This document shows positions 1 through 8,216 of a stretch of 64,000 bases of DNA, one piece after another. The notes beneath the pieces were generated by a model. The model was given only the letters and a program-made list of their open reading frames with translations. It made no database searches and was not told the origin of the DNA. The stretch is from positions 372,001-436,000 of the forward strand of contig NZ_AP022599.1 of the NCBI RefSeq assembly GCF_010725725.1, given 5' to 3'. Each line of letters starts with the position of its first letter. The stretch's first letter is position 1. Source of the stretch: Mycolicibacterium pulveris. GTDB lineage: Bacteria > Actinomycetota > Actinomycetes > Mycobacteriales > Mycobacteriaceae. The translations under genes and the position numbers were made by a program.

Positions 1-402
1 CCCGACACCGGCGCCGCGGGTGAACGCGACGACGGCGTTGGTGTACGGATCGTGCAGGGTGCCGGTGGCCACGGCGGTGGGGCACCGTTTGATCGACACG
101 TACGTCTTGTCGGCGAGGTCGCGGTCGAGGACGTCGTTTCGGGTGTCGCAGCCGTTATGGCCGCCGGGAGCGGTGGTCTCGTCGGTCCAGCTGTCGCCGA
201 ACGCGGCGCGCCGGTAGTCGTGGCCGCGCACCCGCTGCGGCACCACCGGAATGCCGACCAGCACGTCGACACCCGGCGCCACGGTGGGCACCTCGGCCTC
301 CACGACCGATACCTGCCGTCCGGTCGACGTCGTGGTCTGCACGGCGACGAGCACGGCCAGCGCGACGATCGCTGCCAGCCAAAGAATTCGCTTGCGGTTC
401 AT
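1..402 (-). CDS. Secreted HNH/DUF1524-family protein (C-terminal part outside the window)
   Basis: The reading frame begins with ATG at 402 and runs off the left edge, so only about 134 residues are visible. It starts MNRKRILWLAAIVALAVLVA, a positively charged start followed by a hydrophobic segment typical of a signal peptide or anchor. The visible body has the family pattern HDY, NGCDTRND, RDL, then Cys and DPYT, typical of secreted actinobacterial HNH (DUF1524) proteins. The HNH catalytic residues would lie in the missing part, so nuclease activity is an inference from family. Its ATG overlaps the recG stop codon in an ATGA arrangement, implying translational coupling downstream of recG, as in the Rv2973c-Rv2972c order of M. 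tuberculosis. Confidence 0.8.
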   Translation of the reverse strand, partial: MNRKRILWLAAIVALAVLVAVQTTTSTGRQVSVVEAEVPTVAPGVDVLVGIPVVPQRVRGHDYRRAAFGDSWTDETTAPGGHNGCDTRNDVLDRDLADKTYVSIKRCPTAVATGTLHDPYTNAVVAFTRGAGVG

Positions 403-2654
403 GCTTTGTCGAGGAACTCGACCCGATCGGTGTCGACGAACGGCGCCGCCAGCATGGCCAACCCGGAATCGTCGGGGTCCTGCGCATACATCGATTCACA
501 GAACCCACGCGCGGCCAGAATGATCTCCAGGTGGTCGAGCAGCGACAAGAACCTCAGCGTGATCGCCCGGCCGGATTGCGTGTGCCCCAGCACATCTCCT
601 TCTTGCCGCTCTTTGAGATCCAGGTCGGCGAGCTCGAATCCGTCCAGCGTGGAGGCGACGGCCTTCAGCCGCGCGCCGGCCTTGGAGTTCTCGGGGAGAT
701 TGGTGGCGAGCAGGCACAGGCTGGGATGCTCACCGCGGCCGATACGGCCGCGCAACTGGTGCAACTGGCTGATGCCGAACCTGTCCGCATCCATCACCAG
801 CATCACCGTCGCGTTGGGCACGTCCACACCAACCTCGATGACCGTGGTGCACACCAACACATCGATCTCGCCCGCCCGGAACGCCTCCATCACCGCGTCC
901 TTCTCATCAGCGGGCAGTCGGCCGTGCATCAGGCCCAGCCGAAGCCCGGCCAGCGGGCCTTGGCGCAGCCCCTCGAACAATTCGATGACGGTGACCGGTG
1001 GCGGGGCACTTTCCCGCTCGGGGTCCTGCGCGTCGTCGTTCTTGGGTTTGTCGTCGGCGTCGATGCGTGAGGCGACCACGTAGGCCTGCCGCCCCGCGTG
1101 GACCTCTTCGGTGATGCGTTGCCAGGCCCGGTCCAGCCAGGACCGGTGCTTGGTGATGAAGATGGTGTTGGTGGAGATCGGTTGTCGGCCCCGCGGCAGT
1201 TCGCGCAAGGTCGAGACCTCCAGGTCGCCGTAATGGGTGAGGGCGACGGTGCGTGGGATCGGGGTCGCCGTCATCACCAGCAGATGCGGTGTCACCCCTT
1301 CGGGGGCCTTGCTGCGCAAACGATCTCGTTGCTCAACCCCGAACCGGTGTTGTTCGTCGACCACGACCATGCCCAGCCGGTGGAATTCGACGGCGTCCTG
1401 CAGCAGCGCGTGCGTGCCGATGACGATGCCCGCCTCGCCGCTGGCGACCTCGTCACGCACCGCACGCTTCTGCGCGGCCGACATCGACCCGGTCAACAGC
1501 GCCACCCGGGTCGCGCCGTCCTCACCGCCGAGCTGACCCGCCATCGCAAGGGGGCCGAGAACATCACGCACCGAACGGTCATGTTGGGCGGCAAGAACTT
1601 CCGTCGGCGCCAGCAAGGCGCACTGATAACCGGCGTCGACCATCTGTAACATCGCCAGCACGCTGACGATCGTCTTGCCCGAACCCACCTCACCTTGCAG
1701 CATGCGGTTCATCGGCCGGCTCGAGGCCAGCTCGGCGGAGATCACATCGAGCACTTCGGTTTGACCGGCGGTCAATTCGAACGGCAGCCGGGCATGCAAC
1801 GCGGCCACCAGGCCGTCGTCGCGGACGGGCGCCACCGGCCCGGACTCGCTCAGCTCGCTGTATCGCCGCTTCACCAACGCCCACTGCAGGCCGATGGCTT
1901 CGTCGTAGGTGAGCCGGCGTTGGGCCTGCTCGCGTTCGACCTTGTTCTCGGCGATGTGGATGGCGCGCAGCGCCTGATCCTCGGTGATCAGATCGTGTTG
2001 TCGCAGAAAGCTTTCCGGCAGCGGCTCCGCGATCGGGTCGAGCACGTCGAGCACCTGGCGCACGCAGGCGTAGATGTCCCAGCTCTGCAGCTTTCTGTTG
2101 GCGGGGTAGATCGGGAAGAACTCGCGCTCGAACGCCGACAACACGTCGTCGCCGACGGCGCCCGACGCCGAGGCGATGGTCTTCAGCGATTTGGTGCCGA
2201 ACGTCTTGCCCTTGGATGATTCCAGCACCAAGAACGCCGGATGGGTCAGTTGCAGTGTGCGCCTGAAGTATTTGACTTCGCCCGACAGCATCAGCCGGGT
2301 GCCGACCACCAGGTCGTCGAGCATCCAGTCGGCGTTGAAGAACGTCGCGGTGACCGGCGAGCGCCGGTCTCCGAGGGTGACACGCAGCCACTTGCGCTTG
2401 CGCCTCTTCCCGGTCTTCTTGTCGAACTGCGGCTTCATGTCACCGACTTTCGTGCCGGTGATCGTGTCGACGAACGTGACGTGCTCGCCTTCTTTCAGCT
2501 CCTCGCCCTCGGCCAGGACCGTCATGCCGTCGCTGTACTTGCGCGGGTAGTGACGCAACAGGTCGTTGACGGTGCGGATGCCGAAGTGCTCCTCCAGCGG
2601 TCCGGCGGCCTTCTTGCCGACGATGTAGTCGAGCCGATCGCTCAGGGTGGCCAC
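399..2654 (-). CDS. recG: ATP-dependent DNA helicase RecG
   Basis: A superfamily 2 helicase of 751 residues that remodels stalled replication forks and Holliday junctions. Visible elements in order are an N-terminal wedge/OB domain, the Walker A motif GEVGSGKT near residue 320, the DEQH box VVDEQHRFGVEQR, motif III MTATPIPRT, and the C-terminal helicase motifs VIEVGVDVPNA and QLRGRIGRGEHPS. A basic insert KKTGKRRKRK near residue 80 lies in the wedge region. Length is close to other mycobacterial RecG proteins. The gene starts 2 nt downstream of the stop of the DAK2 gene, and its stop overlaps the next start, so the three genes probably form one transcription unit. Confidence 0.96.
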   Translation of the reverse strand: MATLSDRLDYIVGKKAAGPLEEHFGIRTVNDLLRHYPRKYSDGMTVLAEGEELKEGEHVTFVDTITGTKVGDMKPQFDKKTGKRRKRKWLRVTLGDRRSPVTATFFNADWMLDDLVVGTRLMLSGEVKYFRRTLQLTHPAFLVLESSKGKTFGTKSLKTIASASGAVGDDVLSAFEREFFPIYPANRKLQSWDIYACVRQVLDVLDPIAEPLPESFLRQHDLITEDQALRAIHIAENKVEREQAQRRLTYDEAIGLQWALVKRRYSELSESGPVAPVRDDGLVAALHARLPFELTAGQTEVLDVISAELASSRPMNRMLQGEVGSGKTIVSVLAMLQMVDAGYQCALLAPTEVLAAQHDRSVRDVLGPLAMAGQLGGEDGATRVALLTGSMSAAQKRAVRDEVASGEAGIVIGTHALLQDAVEFHRLGMVVVDEQHRFGVEQRDRLRSKAPEGVTPHLLVMTATPIPRTVALTHYGDLEVSTLRELPRGRQPISTNTIFITKHRSWLDRAWQRITEEVHAGRQAYVVASRIDADDKPKNDDAQDPERESAPPPVTVIELFEGLRQGPLAGLRLGLMHGRLPADEKDAVMEAFRAGEIDVLVCTTVIEVGVDVPNATVMLVMDADRFGISQLHQLRGRIGRGEHPSLCLLATNLPENSKAGARLKAVASTLDGFELADLDLKERQEGDVLGHTQSGRAITLRFLSLLDHLEIILAARGFCESMYAQDPDDSGLAMLAAPFVDTDRVEFLDKA

Positions 2655-2656
2655 CG

Positions 2657-4297
2657 CTACTCCACCCCGATCAGCAGCGCATCGCCGCGGTGGTCGGTGT
2701 GATAGGTGACCAGCTCGATGCCCAGATGGTTGCGGTGCATGTGTTCCTGCAGTGCCGCGGCCACGCCGGCGTCGACGCCGGCGCCGGTGAGCACGGTGAC
2801 CAGTTCACCGCCCGCGGCCAGCAGCAGGTCGATCAACCCGGCGCCCGCGGCGGTGATGGTGTCGCCGACGACCAGCACCTCGTCGCCCGAGATGCCCAAC
2901 CCGTCTCCCGGTTTGCACATCCCCGCCCAGGTCAACGCCGCCTCGGTGGCCACGCGCACCGACCCGTGCCGGGCACCGGCCGCGGCGCGGGCCATCGTGT
3001 AGCCGTCGTCGACCGCTTGCCGCTCGACGTCGTGCACCGCCAGCGCGGCCAGCCCCTGCACCATCGACGCCGCGGGCACCGGCACCACGTCGATGCCCCA
3101 GCCGATCGCCGCCGTGCATCCCGCGACCAGTTCCTCCGCGGCGACGTACCCGTTCGGCAGCACCATGACCTGGGCCGCGCCCGCGTCGACCAGCGCGTGC
3201 AACAGCTGTTTGGCGCTGACCGGGGTGTCCGGCTGCACACGCAACACGTGTGAGCCTTCGCCGGCGAACAGCTCCTGCGCCCCGACCCCGTCGACGACCG
3301 AGAGCACCGCCCGCCCGCGGGCCCACCGGCCGGCCGGATGGGCGCCGCCGGTGCCGGTGAGCGAGGTGATCTGGATGCGGCTCGGTGCGCCGACGGCCAG
3401 GCCGGCCTCGACCGCGGCACCGGCGTCGTCGACGTGGGCGTGCACCGAGTACTGGCCACCGGCACCGGCCGCGGCGATGGCCACCGACTCGCCGAGCCCC
3501 TCCAGCTCGGCGCGCAGCTTCTCCACCCCGACAGCGTCACAGCCGGCGAGCAGGTACATCACCTCGAACTGCGGCGGTGCGGTGGCGCCGTCGGTGACCG
3601 CGGGGCCGTGGGTGTGCGGCGGCGTCGGCACGTATTCCTGCCTGCTCGGCGAGTGGCCGGTCACCGTCGCGCACATCGCGTCCAGGAGTACCAGCAGGCC
3701 CCGACCGCCGGCGTCCACCACGCCGGCCTCGGCCAACACGGCGAGCTGCCCCGGTGTCTTGTCCAGGGCGACGGCCGCGGCGTCGACCACGGCCACCAGG
3801 GCGTCGGCTAGCTCGGCGCCGCCGAAAACCGCCTGGTCGGCGGCGTTGGCCGCGTCTCGCAGCACGGTGAAAATGGTCCCGGGCACGGGTTGGCCGATCG
3901 AGGCGACGACCAGGCTGACCGCGCGGCGCAGCGCCGAGGCGAGCAGGGCGGCGTCGACGTCGACCAGCACCGCGCCACGCTCAGCGGCGGCCTCGTGGGT
4001 GACGTCGGCCAGCCCGCGCAGGATCTGCGACAGGATGACGCCGGAGTTTCCGCGCGCGCCGTGCAGCGCGCCGCGGGCCAGGGCGGCGGCCACCTGCGCA
4101 ACGTCGTCGGTGTCGGGCAGGGCGTCGGCCTGGGCGCCCGCCGAACGCATGGTGAACAGCATGTTCGTGCCGGTGTCCGCGTCGGCGACGGGGAACACGT
4201 TGAGCCGGTTGATCTCGTCGGTGTGGCTGATGAGGTCGCCGACGGCGGCGTGCGCCCAGTCGCGCAGCACAGCGGCGTCAAGGCGTCGAGCCGACAT
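2657..4297 (-). CDS. DAK2 domain (DhaL/FakA-like) protein
   Basis: A 546-residue protein with an N-terminal DhaL/DAK2 nucleotide-binding domain. The signature LNVFPVADADTGTNM carries the Asp residues that bind Mg-ATP, and GARGNSGVILSQILRGL follows. The C-terminal half resembles the DegV-like/YloV region of FakA proteins. In Firmicutes FakA phosphorylates fatty acids together with FakB; the same role here is inference. An upstream ATG at 4360 is in frame, but the ATG at 4297 (MSARRLDAAV) is preceded by GGGAGGTGAGC, a near-perfect ribosome binding site, so this start is preferred. Placement before recG is conserved in actinobacteria. Confidence 0.9.
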   Translation of the reverse strand: MSARRLDAAVLRDWAHAAVGDLISHTDEINRLNVFPVADADTGTNMLFTMRSAGAQADALPDTDDVAQVAAALARGALHGARGNSGVILSQILRGLADVTHEAAAERGAVLVDVDAALLASALRRAVSLVVASIGQPVPGTIFTVLRDAANAADQAVFGGAELADALVAVVDAAAVALDKTPGQLAVLAEAGVVDAGGRGLLVLLDAMCATVTGHSPSRQEYVPTPPHTHGPAVTDGATAPPQFEVMYLLAGCDAVGVEKLRAELEGLGESVAIAAAGAGGQYSVHAHVDDAGAAVEAGLAVGAPSRIQITSLTGTGGAHPAGRWARGRAVLSVVDGVGAQELFAGEGSHVLRVQPDTPVSAKQLLHALVDAGAAQVMVLPNGYVAAEELVAGCTAAIGWGIDVVPVPAASMVQGLAALAVHDVERQAVDDGYTMARAAAGARHGSVRVATEAALTWAGMCKPGDGLGISGDEVLVVGDTITAAGAGLIDLLLAAGGELVTVLTGAGVDAGVAAALQEHMHRNHLGIELVTYHTDHRGDALLIGVE

Positions 4298-4495
4298 GCT
4301 CACCTCCCGCCAGATGTGGCCCCGCACTCGGGGCGCCGCCGTGGGCGTCAGCCTAATCACTCCCGATGACAGCGCCGACCCAACGTTCGAGCCTGTGGAG
4401 CGCGGGCTTCGGCTGGGCCGAAACTGAGCTTGTCGACGAGTTTCGCGCGCGTGTTGTCCTGCACAAGCTCAGGTTCGAGGCCGTCGGCGCCTATT

Positions 4496-4524
4496 TTGGT
4501 GATCACTGCGGCTGCCGGTATCCT
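4496..4524 (+). promoter_or_regulatory. Candidate promoter of rpmB
   Basis: Within the 307-nt divergent gap 4298-4604, a TTGGTG hexamer (4496-4501) and TATCCT (4519-4524) are separated by 17 nt in the forward direction, about 80 nt upstream of the L28 start. A clear ribosome binding site GAGGAG precedes the rpmB ATG. Apart from this and the strong reverse ribosome binding site of the DAK2 gene, nothing else was recognised in the gap. The promoter call rests only on hexamer similarity. Confidence 0.35.
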
Positions 4525-4604
4525 GATCAGGTTGTCGGGTCGGCCCGTCGCTGCGCGGCGGAAGAGGTCGCGACCCCCAGTACTGATTTCGAGGAGTTCT
4601 ACAT

Positions 4605-4796
4605 ATGGCTGCCGTCTGCGATATCTGCGGGAAGGGCCCCGGCTTCGGCAAGTCGGTGTCGCACTCCCATCGCCGGACCAGCCGTCGGTGGGATCCGAAC
4701 ATCCAGACCGTGCACGCTGCCGGTCCGGGCGGCAACAAGAAGCGCATCAACGCGTGCACGTCGTGCATCAAGGCCGGAAAGGTCGCCCGCGGCTGA
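4605..4796 (+). CDS. rpmB: 50S ribosomal protein L28, zinc-ribbon type
   Basis: A 63-residue L28 protein starting [15 protein letters not shown]. It has two CxxC pairs (CDIC and CTSC) that can bind one zinc ion, so it is the zinc-containing (C+) form. The motif [11 protein letters not shown] and the basic C-terminus [16 protein letters not shown] are typical. Mycobacteria carry L28 paralogues, some zinc-free and induced on zinc starvation; this copy is not one of those. It stands alone, with its own leader and a GAGGAG ribosome binding site 8 nt before ATG. Confidence 0.96.
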   Translation: MAAVCDICGKGPGFGKSVSHSHRRTSRRWDPNIQTVHAAGPGGNKKRINACTSCIKAGKVARG

Positions 4797-4892
4797 CGTT
4801 GGCGACAGCGGCGGCGTTTAGCGGTTCAGCGGGCGGGTACCGCTGACCGCGAGGCTGGGCGCAGGGCCTGGCCAGAAGGAACGGTCACGCAT

Positions 4893-5108
4893 ATGCACGC
4901 TGGAATCGCTCGCCCCGCACTCGCCGCTGTCGGCGCTCTGGCCGCTGGTTGGCTGCTGGTCGCATGTGGCGGCACCGAAACGACCGACACGGAGACCACG
5001 ACAACGACGACCACCCAAGCGCCGGAAACAACCGAGGGCGACAACACCATCGAGATTCCGACGCCGAACATCGATGTTCCCGAAGTGACCATGACGCCGG
5101 CGCCCTGA
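4893..5108 (+). CDS. Small Thr-rich lipoprotein (first of a tandem pair)
   Basis: A 71-residue protein with a lipoprotein signal peptide ending in the lipobox LLVAC, so the mature chain starts at Cys25. After CGGTE comes a run of Thr and Glu, then the segment TTEGDNTIEIPTPNIDV. The protein has no recognisable catalytic domain. The same arrangement, including the EGD(N/G)TIEIP segment, occurs in the gene that follows, so the two are probably duplicates. The Thr-rich tract could be O-mannosylated, as in other mycobacterial lipoproteins; this is inference. AGAAGGA upstream supports the ATG at 4893. Confidence 0.75.
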   Translation: MHAGIARPALAAVGALAAGWLLVACGGTETTDTETTTTTTTQAPETTEGDNTIEIPTPNIDVPEVTMTPAP

Positions 5109-5154
5109 TTTCGCGGGCGTTTGAGCGGCGCCCTACCGGGTAAGCCGTTGCTCC

Positions 5155-5490
5155 ATGACCTCACGCGGAGCATCAAGACCGAAACTGTTCGTGCTGGCCT
5201 CCGGAATCGCGGTGGCGTCGTTATTGACGGCCTGCGGCGGAGACGGCTCCGGCGATTCCGAGACCACGACGACAACGACGACCTCGGAGACCACCATGGA
5301 GACGACGGAGACGACGGTCGAAACGACCGTTGAGCCGACGGTGACAACCGAGCCGGCACCCGCGCCGCCCCCGGGTGAGCCCACCGAGGGCGACGGCACC
5401 ATCGAGATCCCGGTGCCGGACATCCCGTCGCCGCCACCCATTCCGTCGCCGCCGCCGATCCCGTCCCCGCCGCCGATCCCGGGCACGTAG
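5155..5490 (+). CDS. Small Thr/Pro-rich lipoprotein (second of a tandem pair)
   Basis: A 111-residue paralogue of the preceding lipoprotein. The signal peptide ends in the lipobox SLLTAC (mature Cys near residue 27). A long Thr/Glu-rich tract with repeated TTVE/TTET units follows, then a Pro-rich stretch, the shared segment EGDGTIEIPVPDI, and three exact copies of the hexapeptide PSPPPI at the C-terminus. Such composition suggests an extended stalk from the outer face of the plasma membrane toward the cell wall. Function is unknown. Only 46 nt separate it from the first lipoprotein, so co-transcription is likely. Confidence 0.72.
   Translation: MTSRGASRPKLFVLASGIAVASLLTACGGDGSGDSETTTTTTTSETTMETTETTVETTVEPTVTTEPAPAPPPGEPTEGDGTIEIPVPDIPSPPPIPSPPPIPSPPPIPGT
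5425..5478 (+). repeat. Three in-frame 18-bp repeats encoding PSPPPI
   Basis: Three consecutive 18-nt units (5425-5442, 5443-5460, 5461-5478) encode the same hexapeptide and differ only at third codon positions and one Ser codon. They form the C-terminal end of the second lipoprotein. Such repeats can change copy number by slippage. Confidence 0.85.
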
Positions 5491-5562
5491 AGGTCCAAAG
5501 GGACATTTGGGCGGGAAGGTGCGAGTAGAAACCGCCGAAACGTCGATCTCGGCGCGGGCCAG

Positions 5563-6246
5563 CTAGGGCAGGCGCCAGTCGATCGGGTCGGTGCCCAACT
5601 TGTCGAGCAGCTCGTTGGCCCGGCTGAACGGCCGCGAGCCGAAGAACCCGCGCGATGCCGAAAGCGGCGACGGGTGCGGTGACTCGATCGACACACAGTC
5701 GCTGCCCTCGAGCATCGGCTTCAACGTGGACGCGTCGCGCCCCCACAGCACCGCCACCAGCGGTTGCCCGCGGGCGACCAGCGCCCTGATCGCACATTCG
5801 GTCACCGCTTCCCATCCTTTGCCGCGATGCGACGCGGGGCTGCCGGGTCGCACGGTCAGCACCCTGTTGAGAAGCATCACGCCGCGCTCTGCCCACGGTG
5901 TGAGATCGCCCGTCGCCGGCGGCGGATAACCGAGGTCCTTGCTGTACTCGGTGAAGATGTTTTCCAGGCTCCGCGGCAGCGGACGCACGTTCGCGGCCAC
6001 CGAGAAGCTCAACCCGACCGCGTGGCCGGGGGTGGGATAGGGATCCTGGCCGACGATGAGCACCCTGACCCGCTCGAACGGGAAGGTGAAGGCCCGCAAC
6101 ACATTCTGACCGGCAGGCAGGTAACCGTTGCCCGCGGCCAGCTCCGCGCGCAGAAATTCCCCCATCCGGGCGACCTGCGGGGCCACCGGCTCCAGCGCTG
6201 CGGCCCAACCGTCGTCGACGAGTTCACGCAGTGGCCGCGCCGTCAC
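5563..6246 (-). CDS. ung: Uracil-DNA glycosylase (family 1)
   Basis: A 227-residue enzyme that removes uracil from DNA, starting base-excision repair. The water-activating motif [16 protein letters not shown] begins near residue 67 (catalytic Asp68), and the DNA-intercalation loop [13 protein letters not shown] is near residue 191. Length matches the 227 residues usual in mycobacteria. Its ATG overlaps the stop of the upstream DUF1330 gene by 4 nt. In a GC-rich genome exposed to cytosine deamination this enzyme is a main guard against C-to-T change. Confidence 0.97.
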   Translation of the reverse strand: MTARPLRELVDDGWAAALEPVAPQVARMGEFLRAELAAGNGYLPAGQNVLRAFTFPFERVRVLIVGQDPYPTPGHAVGLSFSVAANVRPLPRSLENIFTEYSKDLGYPPPATGDLTPWAERGVMLLNRVLTVRPGSPASHRGKGWEAVTECAIRALVARGQPLVAVLWGRDASTLKPMLEGSDCVSIESPHPSPLSASRGFFGSRPFSRANELLDKLGTDPIDWRLP

Positions 6247-6533
6247 GAGATTCCCTTGACCAACTGCACCACGGTGTCCGCACCTGCGCGACGGTCTTTG
6301 GAGATCTCTTGGTACTCAGGTGATTCAGCCCACTTACGAAACGACGCTTCGTCAGGAAACGACATCAGAACCACCTTCTCTCGATCCGACTGGCCTTCCA
6401 CCACCTGGGGAGCGTCGTCGGCGGCAAGCAGCGTCCCAGCATGCCGTTGAAAGACCTCCATGAAACGCGCCTGGTACCGGTCGTAGGCGTGTCGATCCGT
6501 GAACTTCAACTGAGCGATCGCGTACACCGTCAC
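6243..6533 (-). CDS. DUF1330 family protein
   Basis: A 96-residue protein beginning [20 protein letters not shown]. It has the small ferredoxin-like fold pattern of DUF1330: an N-terminal beta strand, Y.RY, the middle [15 protein letters not shown], and [20 protein letters not shown] near the C-terminus. Members are thought to be dimeric alpha-beta barrel proteins of unknown function. It sits between thiL and ung, with a 4-nt overlap with ung; as far as I recall M. tuberculosis has thiL directly next to ung, so this gene is extra here. The biochemical role cannot be read from the sequence. Confidence 0.85.
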   Translation of the reverse strand: MTVYAIAQLKFTDRHAYDRYQARFMEVFQRHAGTLLAADDAPQVVEGQSDREKVVLMSFPDEASFRKWAESPEYQEISKDRRAGADTVVQLVKGIS

Positions 6534-6548
6534 GATCCGTCACCCTAA

Positions 6549-7508
6549 CTAGTCAAACGACTGCCAGCCGGTATCTCCCCGCCATTGGGCGCCGTCGACC
6601 AGCACCTGCGGCGCCCCCTCGAGCACCCGCCCGATCACCCGCCAGCCCTCCGGCGGCGCGGCGGCGAACGCTGCGACCAACGCGTGGTCCTCGCCGCCGC
6701 CGAGCACCCACTCCCACGGGTCGACGCCGACGGCCGCGGCCGCGGCGTCGACGGCGTCGCGATCGCCGCCAAGCGTGTCGGTGGACACGTCGATGACCAC
6801 ACCGGAAGCTGCGGCGATGTGACCCAGATCGGCCAGCAGTCCATCGGACACATCGGTCATCGCGGTGGCACCCGCGTCGGCGGCGGCGCGCCCCTGCCCA
6901 TACGGCGGCTTGGGCACCAGATGGCGTCGCCGCAATTCATTGAATCCGTCGATATCGTTGTGCCACAGCGCATATCCGGCCATCGAGCGGCCCAATGTGC
7001 CGACCACCGCCACGATGTCGCCCACCTGCGCGCCTGCGCGGGTCACCGGTCGGCGCCCGTCGAGGTCGCCCAGCGCGGTCACCGAGATCACCCACTGCGG
7101 GGCGCTCACCAGATCACCGCCGGCGATCCCGGCGCCACACAGTTTCGCCTCGTGCCACATCCCGTCGGCCAGTTCCAGCGCCTGCGCCGCCGGGGTGTCC
7201 GCCGGCGCGCCGAACGCGACGACGAACGCCGTGGCCCGCGCCCCCATCGCCTCGATGTCGGCGGCGTTCTGAGCGATCGCCTTTCGCCCGATGTCGTGCG
7301 GCGTTGACCAGTCGAGCCGGAAGTGCCGGTGGGCGACCAGCATGTCGGTGGACACCACCGTCTTGCCGTCGGGGGTATACAGCACCGCCGCGTCGTCGCC
7401 GGGGCCAAGCGCCACCGCGGAGGGTTGATCCCGGTCGGCGACGAGCCGGTCGATCACCGCGAACTCGCCGACCCCTGCCAGGGTCTCGGCCGCATCATCG
7501 GTGGCCAT
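6549..7508 (-). CDS. thiL: Thiamine-monophosphate kinase
   Basis: A 319-residue ATP-dependent kinase that converts thiamine monophosphate to the active cofactor thiamine diphosphate. It shows the AIR-synthase-like fold: the N-terminal GPGDDAAVL Asp motif, STDMLVAHRHF, the NAADIEAMGA helix with metal-binding Asp, and the TDVSDGLLADLGHIA motif in the second domain. The ATG at 7508 is preceded by GGGAGGTGAC, a strong ribosome binding site. It is the first gene of a probable thiL-DUF1330-ung unit, and is divergent from the DUF3515 gene across 72 nt. Confidence 0.96.
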   Translation of the reverse strand: MATDDAAETLAGVGEFAVIDRLVADRDQPSAVALGPGDDAAVLYTPDGKTVVSTDMLVAHRHFRLDWSTPHDIGRKAIAQNAADIEAMGARATAFVVAFGAPADTPAAQALELADGMWHEAKLCGAGIAGGDLVSAPQWVISVTALGDLDGRRPVTRAGAQVGDIVAVVGTLGRSMAGYALWHNDIDGFNELRRRHLVPKPPYGQGRAAADAGATAMTDVSDGLLADLGHIAAASGVVIDVSTDTLGGDRDAVDAAAAAVGVDPWEWVLGGGEDHALVAAFAAAPPEGWRVIGRVLEGAPQVLVDGAQWRGDTGWQSFD

Positions 7509-7580
7509 GTCACCTCCCTGACGGATCTGGTGTGGGTCAGCCCCTGCGGCGAGGAGTCTATGCGGTCATAGAGTTGAGCC

Positions 7581-8120
7581 GTGGATGCAGACGAGCGAGA
7601 CGGCCCGCCGCGCGCACTGCTGATCGCGGCGGTGGTGGTGGCGGTGGGCGCGGCCATCGCCATTCTGGTGATCGCGGCGGTGCGCAAAACCCCCGCCGAG
7701 CAACAGGTCGTCGGGATTGTGGCGGTGCCCGCTCCGCAAGCCGAGAGCGCGGACTGCAACGCGCTGACCGCCGCGCTACCGGACAAGCTCGGCGATTTCG
7801 ACCGTGCCCGTGTCGCCGAACCGGCGCCTGCGGGGGCAGCCGCATGGCGGACCGATCCCGAGCGCGAGGCGATCATCCTGCGCTGCGGGCTCGAGCGGCC
7901 CGCCGACTTCGTGGTGGGCGCGCCGCTGCAGGTGGTCGACGCCGTCAATTGGTTTCACGTCCCCGAGCAGGGCCGCGGCACGTGGTACGCCGTCGATCGG
8001 CCCGTCTACATCGCGCTCACCCTGCCGCAGGATTCGGGTCCCACACCGATCCAGCAGATCTCGGACGTGATCGCGAAGACCTTGCCTGCCAAACCCATTG
8101 ATCCGGCGCCGGTCGGTTAG
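7581..8120 (+). CDS. DUF3515 membrane-anchored protein
   Basis: A 179-residue protein with one N-terminal transmembrane segment (LLIAAVVVAVGAAIAILVIA, residues about 13-32) and an extracytoplasmic domain with paired Cys residues (ADCNAL and LRCGLERP). The pattern LPDKLGDF ... WFHVPEQGRGTWYAVDRPVYIALTLP fits DUF3515, known in M. tuberculosis as Rv2980 and found next to ddl and thiL in most actinobacteria. The neighbourhood hints at a cell envelope role, but no activity is known. The start is GTG at 7581. Confidence 0.85.
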   Translation: MDADERDGPPRALLIAAVVVAVGAAIAILVIAAVRKTPAEQQVVGIVAVPAPQAESADCNALTAALPDKLGDFDRARVAEPAPAGAAAWRTDPEREAIILRCGLERPADFVVGAPLQVVDAVNWFHVPEQGRGTWYAVDRPVYIALTLPQDSGPTPIQQISDVIAKTLPAKPIDPAPVG

Positions 8121-8138
8121 GGACGGCGCCCCCTAGGC

Positions 8139-8200
8139 GGCGAGCGTGCGCAAACTCGCGGTTTTCACCGGCGTGTCGGCCGCAGACACGCACGCTCGCC
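8139..8200. terminator. Inverted repeat, probable bidirectional terminator
   Basis: Two perfect 12-nt arms, GGCGAGCGTGCG (8139-8150) and its complement (8189-8200), lie between the convergent DUF3515 and ddl genes. The 38-nt loop contains a shorter TGTCGGCCGCAGACA pairing. There is no long T run, as is common for mycobacterial terminators. The location and similar hairpins at 15497, 19150 and 27256 support termination. Confidence 0.55.
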
Positions 8201-8216
8201 GGCAAAGGGAAAGGGG

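Noticed and set aside
5533..5554. Hairpin CGCCGA-N10-TCGGCG between the second lipoprotein and ung as a terminator
   Set aside because: Only 6 bp with a 10-nt loop and no T run, too weak to claim.
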